A stretch of DNA of 64,000 nt, taken from JBASEY01 sp964404285 (lineage in GTDB: Bacteria > CSSED10-310). Location of the stretch: NCBI GenBank assembly GCA_964404285.1, contig CAYOJK010000005.1, forward strand, positions 1 to 64,000, given 5' to 3'. The notes beneath the pieces were generated by a model. It searched no databases. It was not told the DNA's origin and was given only the letters and a program-made list of their open reading frames with translations. The number at the start of each line of letters is the position of its first letter. The first letter of the stretch is position 1. Position numbers and translations under genes: made by a program. Of this stretch, positions 24,622 through 33,534 are shown one piece after another.

Positions 24622-24971
24622 TGGGGAAGGTTGCATTAAAACGAGCGTATGATCACCCGGAAGATAGTGATGGAAAGCGGATTCTGGTCGACAGGCTCTG
24701 GCCGAGAGGCGTTTCGAAAGACAGAGCTAAGATCGATCTTTGGCTCAAAGAGGTGGCGCCATCGACTGAACTACGAAAATGGTTCGGACATGATCCTGAT
24801 AAATGGCCGGAATTTGTAAATCGTTACCGCGAAGAGTTGGCTGGTAACCCTGCATTTCTGGAGCTGAAAAATCATGCAAGCCAGGAAGATATCACGCTTG
24901 TGTATGCAGCTAAAGACACATTTCACAATGAAGCGATAGTTCTGAAGCAGTTGTTGGATAACAGTATTTAG
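24621..24971 (+). CDS. DUF488 family protein (YeaO-like)
   Basis: A 116-residue DUF488 protein. Family hallmarks are VDRLWPRGVSKDRAKIDLWL, WFGHDPDKWPEFVNRYREEL and the C-terminal ITLVYAAKDTFHNEAIVLK. The biochemical role of this family is unsettled. The start codon overlaps the stop of the small upstream gene (TAATG). Confidence 0.88.
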   Translation: MGKVALKRAYDHPEDSDGKRILVDRLWPRGVSKDRAKIDLWLKEVAPSTELRKWFGHDPDKWPEFVNRYREELAGNPAFLELKNHASQEDITLVYAAKDTFHNEAIVLKQLLDNSI

Positions 24972-25083
24972 CGCGTTATCAACACTGTAAAAGAAAATGG
25001 CGTTTTTTTGCATTAATTGAAAACAAAAGCAGTGTCGGTTATCTTTTTATGACGACTTTTTTGCCGTGTAACAATGGGTGGTG

Positions 25084-26808
25084 ATGGTCTTTCAATCAGG
25101 TACTGATAACAGTTTAAAAATGAAGAAATCTTTTCACATTCCGTTGGAAATAATTCCTGCCTTACTGATCTCTCTGGCCATTGTGTTCATCACGCTGATT
25201 TTGGCTCTTCATAGAACGGATAATGTTTATGTTTATCCGATGGATGACCCTTATATCCATATGGCTATATCTAGAAATTTGGCGGAAAACGGGGTTTGGG
25301 GTGTTCAAAAAGAGACCTTTTCGTATTCCACATCATCTATTTTGTATCCGCTGTTGTTAGCCTTGACTATCCGTATTTTCGGGCCTGAAGAGATAATCCC
25401 CTTTGTGTTGAACCTTATTTTCGGCTTCATTTTGCTGTGGGTCCTGAGCGATATCTTATATAAAATCGGGATGAAAAAACTTGAGTCTTCAGTATTTTTG
25501 CTGGTGATGGCCCTACTGATACCGATACCGGTGATGATGTTTATCTGTATGGAGCACGTTATCCAGATTCTGATAACAGTTTTATTGGTCTGGTATGCAG
25601 CGAGGTCTCTGTCTAGATCACCTGAAAATTTACGTTTTTCAAAAACATGGTCGATATATGTTATCGCTTTTATTGCCGTTTCCGTACGCTTTGAAGCCCT
25701 GTTTATAACAGCCGCGATTGGCGTTGTCATGCTCTTAAACCGGCGGTATATAGAAACACTGATCCTGGGAATTTCCGGTTTTTTACCGCTGGCAATAATG
25801 GGCGTAATATCCATACAAAAGGGGTATAAATTTTTACCGAATCCATTGTTGGTTAAAGGTCGTTCACCGGGTTTGAGTCTCCGAGAGGTTTTCAATTGGG
25901 CGTATGGGTTGATCTCACTTCTTAAAAAGCATCCGGATTTTATTATCATGCTTGTTTTTTTAGCCGTATTTTCATTGATCTGCACCTACCGCTCCCGCAA
26001 TCTAAAACACTTGTCTATCATTCTCAATGCGATTGTCTTCGGGACCATCATCATTCACTTGTTGCTGGGACGAATTGGATGGTATATTCGCTATGAAGCC
26101 TATCTTTATGCCTTGTTTTTATTGTCGACAGCGCTTTTTTATCATTATAGCGTGAAAGCAATTTGGAAAGTCGGCGGGCTGTTCAGCCGTTCGGCTTTTA
26201 TTGTGATGATGCTGGTCATGGTGGCTTCTATGTCGATTCGTTCATATATAGGGGTTGCGGCGGGTCCAGTCGCTTCAGAAAACATATACGATCAGGCTTA
26301 CCAGGTAGGACGATTTCTAGCTGAAAACTATGATAACCAAGCGGTTGTTTGTCATGATATAGGTACTATAGGCTTTTATGCGAATGTAAAAATTGTCGAT
26401 TTACTGGGATTGAGTGATCCGGAAGCGAAGGATAGGCAGAAAGAACATGAGACGTCGGATGGAATCCGAAAAATGGCTGTTGAAGGCGATGCCGTGATTG
26501 CCGTGTGTTATGCAGATTGGTTTGATTTGCCGGATGAGTGGATAAAAGTGGGGGACTGGGAAATTCGCAGTTCGCCAGTGACCTCCGGGGAATCAGTAAT
26601 TTCATTTTTTGCCCTCAAAGAAGAAGATGTCGATCGATTAGCTGCTAATCTGAAAAACTGGGACCTTCCAGCAGGCTGTAAATCGATAGTGTTCGATGAG
26701 CGGGATCAAGATATCACGACGCAAAAAGAAGAATTCTTCGGTGAAAAAACAGTACTCGATGTGCTGCGAACTTTTCAATCATTGAAAAATACGCTAAAAT
26801 TATGGTGA
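25084..26808 (+). CDS. GT-C-type membrane glycosyltransferase, putative
   Basis: A 574-residue protein with about ten transmembrane segments and a C-terminal soluble domain (about 420-574). The first periplasmic loop carries PMDDPYIHMAISRNLAENG, where the acidic DD pair is the usual catalytic position of GT-C enzymes (ArnT/PMT-like superfamily). It is likely to use a lipid-linked sugar. The acceptor is unknown. Start choice is uncertain: ATG 25084 has GGGTGG just upstream, while another ATG at 25120 begins closer to the first membrane helix but lacks a ribosome site. The truncated gene at the right window edge looks similar in design. Confidence 0.65.
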   Translation: MVFQSGTDNSLKMKKSFHIPLEIIPALLISLAIVFITLILALHRTDNVYVYPMDDPYIHMAISRNLAENGVWGVQKETFSYSTSSILYPLLLALTIRIFGPEEIIPFVLNLIFGFILLWVLSDILYKIGMKKLESSVFLLVMALLIPIPVMMFICMEHVIQILITVLLVWYAARSLSRSPENLRFSKTWSIYVIAFIAVSVRFEALFITAAIGVVMLLNRRYIETLILGISGFLPLAIMGVISIQKGYKFLPNPLLVKGRSPGLSLREVFNWAYGLISLLKKHPDFIIMLVFLAVFSLICTYRSRNLKHLSIILNAIVFGTIIIHLLLGRIGWYIRYEAYLYALFLLSTALFYHYSVKAIWKVGGLFSRSAFIVMMLVMVASMSIRSYIGVAAGPVASENIYDQAYQVGRFLAENYDNQAVVCHDIGTIGFYANVKIVDLLGLSDPEAKDRQKEHETSDGIRKMAVEGDAVIAVCYADWFDLPDEWIKVGDWEIRSSPVTSGESVISFFALKEEDVDRLAANLKNWDLPAGCKSIVFDERDQDITTQKEEFFGEKTVLDVLRTFQSLKNTLKLW

Positions 26809-26872
26809 TATTTAGGGAAACCGGAATTGAGTTTTCTGTTGGATAAAATTTTTTAATAGGGGGATCGAATCA

Positions 26873-27340
26873 ATGGACCAACTTTCAATGAAAACGGTGA
26901 TTGACCGGGCGATCAAAAATGAAGAAGATGCTCATCTATTTTATATGAGTCTTTATCATACCGTAGCAGACCCGGTTGCAAAGGAAGCCCTTGAATTTTT
27001 GGCTGCTGAAGAGCTAAAACACAAAGACTTTTTGGAAAAATTTCTGATGGGGATTAAAAGCTCACTGGGAAAAACCGTTCCCTCTACTGTCGATTATAAA
27101 ATCGCACAATATGTATCGATGCCGGATATTAAAAAAGATATGACTACCTCGGAGGTTTATCTGGTAGCGGCACATCGTGAGTGGAATTCCTATCTGTTTT
27201 ATACAGGTTTGGCAGGGATTCAGCCGGAAGGTGAATTGAAATCGATGCTGTTGCAGATTGCGGCTGAGGAACTCAAGCATAAGGAAAAAGTTGAGTATCT
27301 ATATGCCAATACAGAGTTTACTCAAACTTCAGGTGGTTGA
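26873..27340 (+). CDS. Ferritin-like (rubrerythrin-type) diiron protein
   Basis: A 155-residue four-helix-bundle protein with paired diiron motifs: NEEDAHLFY and AEELKHKDF in the first half, HREWNSYLFY and AEELKHKEK in the second. This is the rubrerythrin/ferritin-like pattern without the rubredoxin Cys domain. Such proteins act in peroxide or oxygen defence in anaerobes, which suits the oxygen-sensitive hydrogenase and formate dehydrogenase in this window. GGGGGATC lies 12 bases upstream of the ATG, and a strong terminator follows. Confidence 0.9.
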   Translation: MDQLSMKTVIDRAIKNEEDAHLFYMSLYHTVADPVAKEALEFLAAEELKHKDFLEKFLMGIKSSLGKTVPSTVDYKIAQYVSMPDIKKDMTTSEVYLVAAHREWNSYLFYTGLAGIQPEGELKSMLLQIAAEELKHKEKVEYLYANTEFTQTSGG

Positions 27341-27440
27341 TCGACAGAATCTGAATATTTCTCTCTGTGGAGTTTTTTATCATTTCTGTTTCGAGCCCGA
27401 TCGTTTTTCGCTGAACTATTTTTAGCCGTTGATAATTGAA

Positions 27441-27472
27441 GGGCGGTTCCATACGAACCGCCCCTGTTTTTT
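27441..27472 (+). terminator. Rho-independent terminator after the ferritin-like gene
   Basis: A perfect 9-bp stem, GGGCGGTTC (27441-27449) and GAACCGCCC (27455-27463), followed by CTGTTTTTTG. It lies between two convergent genes and may also slow transcription arriving from the formate dehydrogenase operon. Confidence 0.9.
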
Positions 27473-27501
27473 GACCTGTTAGAGATTGCAAAAATTCTCT
27501 G

Positions 27502-29328
27502 CTATCGATCCGCCCAATAATGTGCAAGCGATGCGTCGCATGCTGAGCATTCATAATCGGGCTGACAATGTTTGTCGAAATCTTCTCGAAAATATTTCAA
27601 CATTGTCGTTATGGGCATTATCGGTGATTGTCCCAGCGCGCAAAGGGAAGTTTTTTGCATTAGTCTGGAGATAGACAACAATTGATCGGGTGCGGAAGGA
27701 TCGGCTTTTCTGCCTGCAATTTTGACTGCCAGGTCTTCTAGTTGCGCACAGCCGATTCGACAGGGAGTGCATTGGCCACAAGATTCATGTTTGAAAAACG
27801 ACAGCGTATGTAACATGAAATCAACCGGGCAGGTATTCTGGTCACAGACCAATACGACCCCTGATCCCAATGTGGCTCCATGTCTCATCAACGAGTCGAT
27901 ATCCATTTCAACATCCAGCATATCCGGTCCGACAATGCCGCCGGCGCTTCCACCGACCTGGGCAAATTTAAATTGGCCGTCGTTGACAATTCCTTTGCCA
28001 TGCACGTCAATAATATCTTTTAAAGTGACCCCCATAGGAAGTTCTACCAAACCGGTACGATTCAGTTTACCTGAAAGGCAAAAAAGTTTGGTGCCGGCAC
28101 AGGTAAGAGTGCCGATATCCTTGAACCATAAAGGACCACGATTCAAAATCATTGGCACACTCATGAGTGTTTCAACATTATTGACTGTTGATGGTTTCTC
28201 ATGAAAACCAGCCTGTCCTGGGAATGGCGGTTTGAATCGAGGATAACCGCGAAGGCCTTCCATTGAATTGATCAACGATGTTTCTTCACCGCAGACGTAT
28301 GCGCCTCCGCCTTCTTTGATCAGAACGTCAAAGTCGAAAGATGATCCAAAAATATTTTTTCCCAAGAAACCTTTTTGACGGGCTTGGTCTATGGCTGTTT
28401 GTAACCTGGTGATTGAGCGACGGTATTCTCCTCTAACATAGATATATCCGATTGTCGCATTGGTCGCGTAACCACAGATGGCCATGCCTTCAAGAAGAAG
28501 ATGTGGATTTCCTTCCATCAAAATTCGATCTTTGAATGTCCCGGGTTCACCTTCATCAGCATTACAGATAACATATTTCTGCATATCGCCTTTGACAACG
28601 AACGACCATTTCAGGCCTGCCGGGAAGCCGGCGCCTCCCCGACCACGCAAACCGGAGTCTCTAACCATATTGACGACTTCGCTGGGCTTGATTGCCAGCG
28701 CTCTCTTGATACCTGTATAACCTCCACCCTTAATATAATCTTCAATATTTTCAGGATCGATTTTACCGATATGCTCCAGCAGTCGAATCGCTTGGCCTTC
28801 TTTGGGAAGAAGTGTTTTTTCAACAGAAATCTCTTTACCCGATCCGCTGCTATCCGCTGGTGGAAGAGATTTATACTTTTTCAGGATTTTATCGATTTTA
28901 TCGTGGGTTAATTTGCCGTGAAGGTCATAGTTGATCATCATCGCGGGTGCAGATGCACAGGCTCCGAGACATTCGCATCGTTCCAGATAAAACAGGCCAT
29001 CATCCGTGGCTTCACCTTCTTTTATACCCAAAATCGATGTGATGGAATCAAATATGGAAATTGCACCCATGGTATGACATGGTGTAGATTTACATACACG
29101 AATGACATATTTGGCACGTGGTTTCATTTTGAACATTGTGTAAAAATCAATAAAACCGGCTATAGAGCTTGAGGGCAATTTCATGACATCCGCGAGAGTG
29201 GTCAGAAGAGATGTATCTAAATAGTTTTGTCCTGAACGATCTTCTATTTCACGTAAAATCAGTAAAAGATTTTCCCGAGCGTTTCCAAATGTATCTACTA
29301 TTTCTTTAATTTGTTGTTGATTCATCAT
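27502..29328 (-). CDS. NAD-linked formate dehydrogenase beta subunit (NuoE-NuoF fusion)
   Basis: A 608-residue fusion. Residues 1-150 are a thioredoxin-like [2Fe-2S] NuoE module with the four ligands in VCKSTPC and CECLGAC (about 79, 84, 120, 124). Residues 180-580 are a NuoF module with the FMN/NADH motif GLRGRGGAGFPAGLKWSFV, NADEGEPGTFKDR, GAYVCGEETSLINS and the [4Fe-4S] motif ESCGQCTPCRIG. A short Cys-rich tail (HCQPDYECSACD) closes the protein. It passes electrons between FdhA and NAD(H). The start ATG at 29328 has AAGGAG nine bases upstream. It follows fdhA by 13 bases on the minus strand. It lacks the C-terminal ferredoxin domain of bifurcating HydB types. Confidence 0.92.
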   Translation of the reverse strand: MMNQQQIKEIVDTFGNARENLLLILREIEDRSGQNYLDTSLLTTLADVMKLPSSSIAGFIDFYTMFKMKPRAKYVIRVCKSTPCHTMGAISIFDSITSILGIKEGEATDDGLFYLERCECLGACASAPAMMINYDLHGKLTHDKIDKILKKYKSLPPADSSGSGKEISVEKTLLPKEGQAIRLLEHIGKIDPENIEDYIKGGGYTGIKRALAIKPSEVVNMVRDSGLRGRGGAGFPAGLKWSFVVKGDMQKYVICNADEGEPGTFKDRILMEGNPHLLLEGMAICGYATNATIGYIYVRGEYRRSITRLQTAIDQARQKGFLGKNIFGSSFDFDVLIKEGGGAYVCGEETSLINSMEGLRGYPRFKPPFPGQAGFHEKPSTVNNVETLMSVPMILNRGPLWFKDIGTLTCAGTKLFCLSGKLNRTGLVELPMGVTLKDIIDVHGKGIVNDGQFKFAQVGGSAGGIVGPDMLDVEMDIDSLMRHGATLGSGVVLVCDQNTCPVDFMLHTLSFFKHESCGQCTPCRIGCAQLEDLAVKIAGRKADPSAPDQLLSISRLMQKTSLCALGQSPIMPITTMLKYFREDFDKHCQPDYECSACDASLAHYWADR

Positions 29329-29341
29329 GATCTTTGACTCC

Positions 29342-32041
29342 TTACGGATACACTTTTTCAAGCTTGGATGCACATACCTTGAATTCAGGTATTTTGCATA
29401 TAGGGTCTAAGGCATCAATTGTTAGCACATTTGCACACGCCTCATGGAAGTGGAAAGGGACGAATAGCACATTCGGCTTGGGCCGTGATGTAACGAATGC
29501 TTTCAAACGAATAGATCCTCTACGTGTTGAAATAGAGACGATTTCACCGTTGGTAACATTATAATTACTTGCATCGATAGGATGGATTTCCACATAGGGT
29601 TCTGAAACGATAGTGTCTAAAATTTTAGATCGTCGACTCATTGTTCCCGTATGGAAGTGTTCCAGAATACGTCCGGTAGTTAGCACAAGGGGATATTCGG
29701 GATCGACTTCTTCGGCTGGAGGGGTATATTCGATAGCGGTGAAAAGACCGAGGCCTCTGGCAAATCGTTCTTTGTGAAGGTATTGGGTACCGGGGTGGCC
29801 GGGTGTCGGACATGGCCATTGGAGTAATTCAGTTTCCAGGCGATGAAACGTCATACCGGCATAGGATGGGGTAACGGTTCGCATTTCCTCAAAAATGTCT
29901 TCCGCTTTATCGTAATTCCATTCAAAACCACATCGACGCGCTATTTCGGCAATTATCCACCAGTCATCACGGGTTTCGCCCTTGGGTTCGACGACCTTAC
30001 GCATAACCTGAACACGCCGTTCGGTATTGGAGATCGTTCCTTCTTTTTCCAGGAAAGCGCATCCTGGTAATACGACATCAGCATACTTTGCAGTTTCACT
30101 CATGACGATATCCTGAACAATAAGGAAGTCTAGACTTTCAAGCGCTTCTATCACATGGTTTTGGTTAGGATCCGACATGGCGGGATTTTCTCCAAAAACA
30201 TACAGGGCTTTTACTTGGCCTTCGATAGCTTTGTTTAAGGATTCGACGACTGTGAGACCGGGTTTATCAGGCAGAGACGGCACGTTCCAAGCGTTTTGAA
30301 ATTTTTGCAACGCGTCCGGGTTAGTGACAGGCTGATAGGCTGTGAACACGTTTGGAAGAGCGCCCATATCGCAGGCTCCTTGGACGTTATTCTGCCCTCT
30401 CAACGGATTGACACCGCCGCCTGCAACCCCCAGATTACCTAGCAGCATCTGTAGATTGGCGACGGATTTAACGCCGTTGACACCGGATTTAAATTGGGTG
30501 ATACCCATGCAATAGTATGCCGCCAGGGGTTTCGCCGTACCCAGAATTCTTGCAGCTTTCCGTATCAGTTCCGGATCATCGATTCCACAAATACCCGCGA
30601 CAAATTCCGGAGTATATTTATCCAGCACTCTGGCCATATCATCGTAGCCTTCGCAGCGATCTGCGATATACTGTTTAGCATGCAGATTTTCTTTGATGAT
30701 CACATGCATCAAACCGTTTAAAATGGCGATATTCGTTCCCGGTAAAATCTGAAGGAAAACATCAGCGTATTTTGCCAGTTCGATTTTTCTTGGATCGATG
30801 ACAACCAGTTTTTTACCACCGAGTATCACAGCTTTTTTAATCATCGAGCCGATAACAGGATGGTTTTCAGTGGTATTGGATCCGATAATCAGAAAAGCGT
30901 CTGAAAGAGGAATTTCCCTGATGGAATTCGTCATGGCTCCTGAGCCCAGTGTAGCCGCCAGACCGGCGACTGTTGAGCTGTGTCAGAGCCGGGCGCAGTG
31001 ATCGACATTGTTTGTGCCGATAACCGCGCGCATGAATTTTTGCATCAGGTAATTTTCTTCGTTTGAACATTTTGCAGATGAAAAGGCCATAATGGAATCT
31101 GGACCGTGATCTTTTTTGATCTGCATCAATTTGCTGGAAACCAACTCCAAGGCCTCATCCCATGTTGAAGGGGTCAACTCACCGTTTTTACGAATATAGG
31201 GTTGTGTTATTCGATCGGGGCTCTGCACAAAATCAAAGCCGAAGCGACCTTTGACGCATAAATGACCTTTGTTGGGACCGTCATACGCCCCATCAGCTCG
31301 CACTAATAGGCCCTCTGGGTTGACACTGAACTCAATTTTGCAACCAACACCGCAATAAATACAGATGCTGGTTTTTTTCTTCAGTTCCCACGCCAGACCT
31401 CGGCCCAGAACGGTCTGAAATGACAGAGCTCCGGTTGGGCATAACTGAACACATTGGCCACATTGAACACAGTCGGATTCGCCCAACACATCATGAATAT
31501 GTGTTGTCAGATGAGCGTGGCTGCCACGGCCCGCAAATTGCCACACACGGCTCAATTGAATCTCACCACACGCCTTGACACAGCGACCACAAAGAACACA
31601 TCGGTTTTCTTCCCGACGCAGCCCTTCGCTGGATGTCACATCGCGTGTGCGAACATTTCGAACACTGCTTTGAGGCGCAATATCAATCTCATATTCATTA
31701 CATAGTTTCTGCAGTTCACAATCACCGTTTGCATCGCAAAACAGGCAATTATGATCGCCTTCCATCAATAACTGCATCAACAGACTTTTTCGTAAATAAT
31801 GTAGCTCTTCGTCATCTGTAACCACATTCATACCTTCGTTGACGGGTTCGGTACATGCTGTTTTGAACATGGTTCGGTTCACTCTGACAACACACAAACG
31901 ACAAGCTCCAGTACGGGTGATCGATGGGTGATAACATAGTGTCGGCACGCGGATATTAAGCGATTCACACACTTCAAGAATCGTTTTACCCCGCTCGCAT
32001 TCCACCTCCTTGCCATTTAAAACAATTTTTACAGTAGCCAT
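29342..32041 (-). CDS. fdhA: Selenocysteine formate dehydrogenase, catalytic subunit
   Basis: An 899-residue molybdenum/tungsten formate dehydrogenase read through an in-frame TGA at 30983-30985 as selenocysteine 353. The context HCARL-U-HSSTVAGLAATLG aligns with the E. coli FdhF site (CCARV-U-HGPSVAGL). In order: an N-terminal [2Fe-2S] domain (C36, C47, C50, C63), a NuoG-like Cys cluster (CLFCDANGDC), two ferredoxin-type clusters (CVLCGRCVKAC, CVQCGQCVQLC), the enzyme's own [4Fe-4S] site (CIYCGVGC...GHLCVKGRF), then the bis-pterin domains (GSNTTENHP, GENPAMSDPN, LTTGRILEHFHTGTM). GGGGG lies before the ATG. It is co-transcribed with a REC gene upstream and the NuoEF fusion downstream. If TGA were a stop, both halves would be inactive. 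Confidence 0.95.
30943..30985 (-). promoter_or_regulatory. Bacterial SECIS element and UGA-Sec codon
   Basis: The TGA (30983-30985) is followed on the minus strand by a hairpin GTCGCC-GGTCT-GGCGGC (30954-30970), 12 bases downstream, with a GGTCT loop like the AGGUCU loop of E. coli fdhF. A lower helix pairs AGCTC (30975-30979) with GGGCT (30943-30947). This is the expected SelB-binding structure for Sec insertion. Confidence 0.85.
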
Positions 32042-32086
32042 TATTTCCCCCTTAAAACGACTATTTAGATTCTTATTAAAAAAAAA

Positions 32087-32473
32087 TTATTTCAAAAACT
32101 TGCGAACTGTAGCAATCAATTTTTCCGGAGAAACCGGTTTCTCAAGAAAAACACTGACAGGCCAAGGACGCTCAGTAATGTGCTGGAACGTCTCAACATA
32201 ACCGCTTGTCCCTAACATGGCAGTCATCATGATAATCGGTATATCCTTTGTCTCAGGTTTCTCCATCAATTCATAGGCTAGATCGAAACCATCTGTCGGT
32301 GTCGCCATCATGACATCTAATAAAATCAAGTCCGGTTTTTGCTTTTGGATGACTTCACGGGCTTCGACACGGTCCCCTGCTGAAATCACCTTGTATCCCT
32401 CTTGTTCAAGATAAATACGGTTTATCTCGACAATATCAGGATCATCGTCCACTACCAATATGGTGTAACTCAT
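32087..32473 (-). CDS. Stand-alone receiver-domain protein of the formate dehydrogenase operon
   Basis: A 128-residue single REC domain and nothing else. VVDDDPDIV carries the acidic pocket, LILLDVMMATPTDGFDLA the phospho-acceptor Asp, IIMMTA the Thr, and FLEKPVSPEKL the Lys-Pro. It has no output domain, so it signals by protein contact or relays phosphate. It is the first gene of the fdh operon, 45 bases before fdhA. A paralogue with the same LDVMM-x-x-P-x-DG signature heads the hydrogenase operon (57411-57782). The start may be this ATG or the TTG six bases upstream, which is better spaced from AAAGGAG. Confidence 0.92.
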   Translation of the reverse strand: MSYTILVVDDDPDIVEINRIYLEQEGYKVISAGDRVEAREVIQKQKPDLILLDVMMATPTDGFDLAYELMEKPETKDIPIIMMTAMLGTSGYVETFQHITERPWPVSVFLEKPVSPEKLIATVRKFLK

Positions 32474-32545
32474 ACTCAATAAATCTCCTTTCTAACCGTG
32501 AACCGGCCAAATTTAAAAATAACCTATATCATCAAAAAATAAAAC

Positions 32546-32560
32546 AGTTTCCTCGAAACT
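32546..32560 (-). promoter_or_regulatory. Small hairpin in the fdh operon leader
   Basis: AGTTTC and GAAACT pair around a 3-base loop. On the minus strand the stem is followed by GTTTTATTTTTTG. It lies within the predicted 140-base untranslated leader and could be a weak attenuator. The stem is short and A/T-rich. Confidence 0.35.
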
Positions 32561-32620
32561 AAAAAAAAATAAATTGTTAAAAAGTCTACCTTGAGTATGC
32601 TGGAACAAGTCGACAACTCC

Positions 32621-32649
32621 TATTATACGCTATGATCAATGAAATTCAA
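32621..32649 (-). promoter_or_regulatory. Sigma-70-type promoter of the REC-fdh operon
   Basis: On the minus strand there is TTGAAT (32644-32649), a 17-base spacer and a perfect TATAAT (32621-32626). Predicted transcription starts near 32614 and gives a leader of about 140 bases before the REC gene. Confidence 0.7.
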
Positions 32650-32697
32650 TCTAACTCGAAAAAAATTCGGTGTATTCAGAACGCTTGAAACAGGTTG

Positions 32698-33534
32698 ATG
32701 GCAATGGTACAAATTATGTTGAGCAAGCAGATATTTTATCGGGAGGTAAACACAATTTTTAAAACAATTCCAATAAAACGGTATGTAAATGGTCAGACAA
32801 TCTCCCAAAATGACACGATTGTCACAGAAATGTGTATCAAGATTCAGGTCGGCAGTGATCAAACGATCAGATTGATGGCGTTGCCGGACGCGATCGATGT
32901 CTTGGCGATCGGTTACCTATTTTCGGAAGGTTATATCAACAGTATGTCAGCCATACGATCTATTCACTCCAATCTGGAATTAGGAGTCGTATCAGTCGAT
33001 CTTTTCAACTCCCCTGAGATAAATGCCTCTGCTACAACGAAGCCATTCAAAGAATTAGATAGTAGAAGTGAACCCCATTTACAGAGAGAAAAGAATTTTC
33101 AAAACATTCTAACTGAGTCAAATCCTATCCATCATATTTCTTCTTTGTTAAACGCAGCGAATCAGTTGAGTTGTGCTTCTGAATTGTTTCGAGCTACTGG
33201 AGGTGTACATTCAAGTGGTTTATGGATGGACAATCGTTTTTTGTGGGCTTATGACGATGTTGGCCGCCATAATTCAGTTGACAAGGTGATTGGTCGAGCG
33301 CTTCAGGATTTGTGGCCGATACCTGAAACGGCAGCGCTGGTGTCGACGGGGAGAATCAGTAGTGAAATCGTCAACAAGGTTGTGCGTGCTGGAATACAAG
33401 TCTATGTTTCACGATCGGCTCCTATGGGGTTGGCCATCCGGATTGCACAGAAACATGGTTTGACGCTCATAGGTTTTGCCAGACAAGATAGTTGCAACAT
33501 CTATTCGCATTTTGAACGCGTCGGTATGAAATGA
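32698..33534 (+). CDS. fdhD: Formate dehydrogenase accessory protein FdhD, CxxC motif missing
   Basis: FdhD-family protein of up to 278 residues. The N-terminal half has DTIVTEMCIKIQ and ALPDAIDVLAIGYLFSEGYI; the C-terminal half has LFRATGGVHSSGLW, AYDDVGRHNSVDKVIGRAL, VSTGRISSEIVNKVVRAGI and SRSAPMGLAIRIAQ. In E. coli FdhD two cysteines of a CxxC motif pass sulfur from IscS to the molybdenum cofactor. Here that loop reads NASATTKPFKELDSRSEPH and no CxxC exists anywhere in the protein. The start is ambiguous: in-frame ATGs at 32698-32719 have poor ribosome sites, while GGGAGG at 32741-32746 sits eight bases before an ATT at 32755. Its stop overlaps mobA by ATGA. Divergent from the fdh operon. 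Confidence 0.92.
   Translation: MAMVQIMLSKQIFYREVNTIFKTIPIKRYVNGQTISQNDTIVTEMCIKIQVGSDQTIRLMALPDAIDVLAIGYLFSEGYINSMSAIRSIHSNLELGVVSVDLFNSPEINASATTKPFKELDSRSEPHLQREKNFQNILTESNPIHHISSLLNAANQLSCASELFRATGGVHSSGLWMDNRFLWAYDDVGRHNSVDKVIGRALQDLWPIPETAALVSTGRISSEIVNKVVRAGIQVYVSRSAPMGLAIRIAQKHGLTLIGFARQDSCNIYSHFERVGMK

Noticed and set aside
29342..30934. Separate 530-residue oxidoreductase gene downstream of a truncated fdhA
   Set aside because: The two frames are in phase and are separated only by a TGA at the conserved Sec position, with a SECIS-like hairpin after it. One selenoprotein gene explains both.
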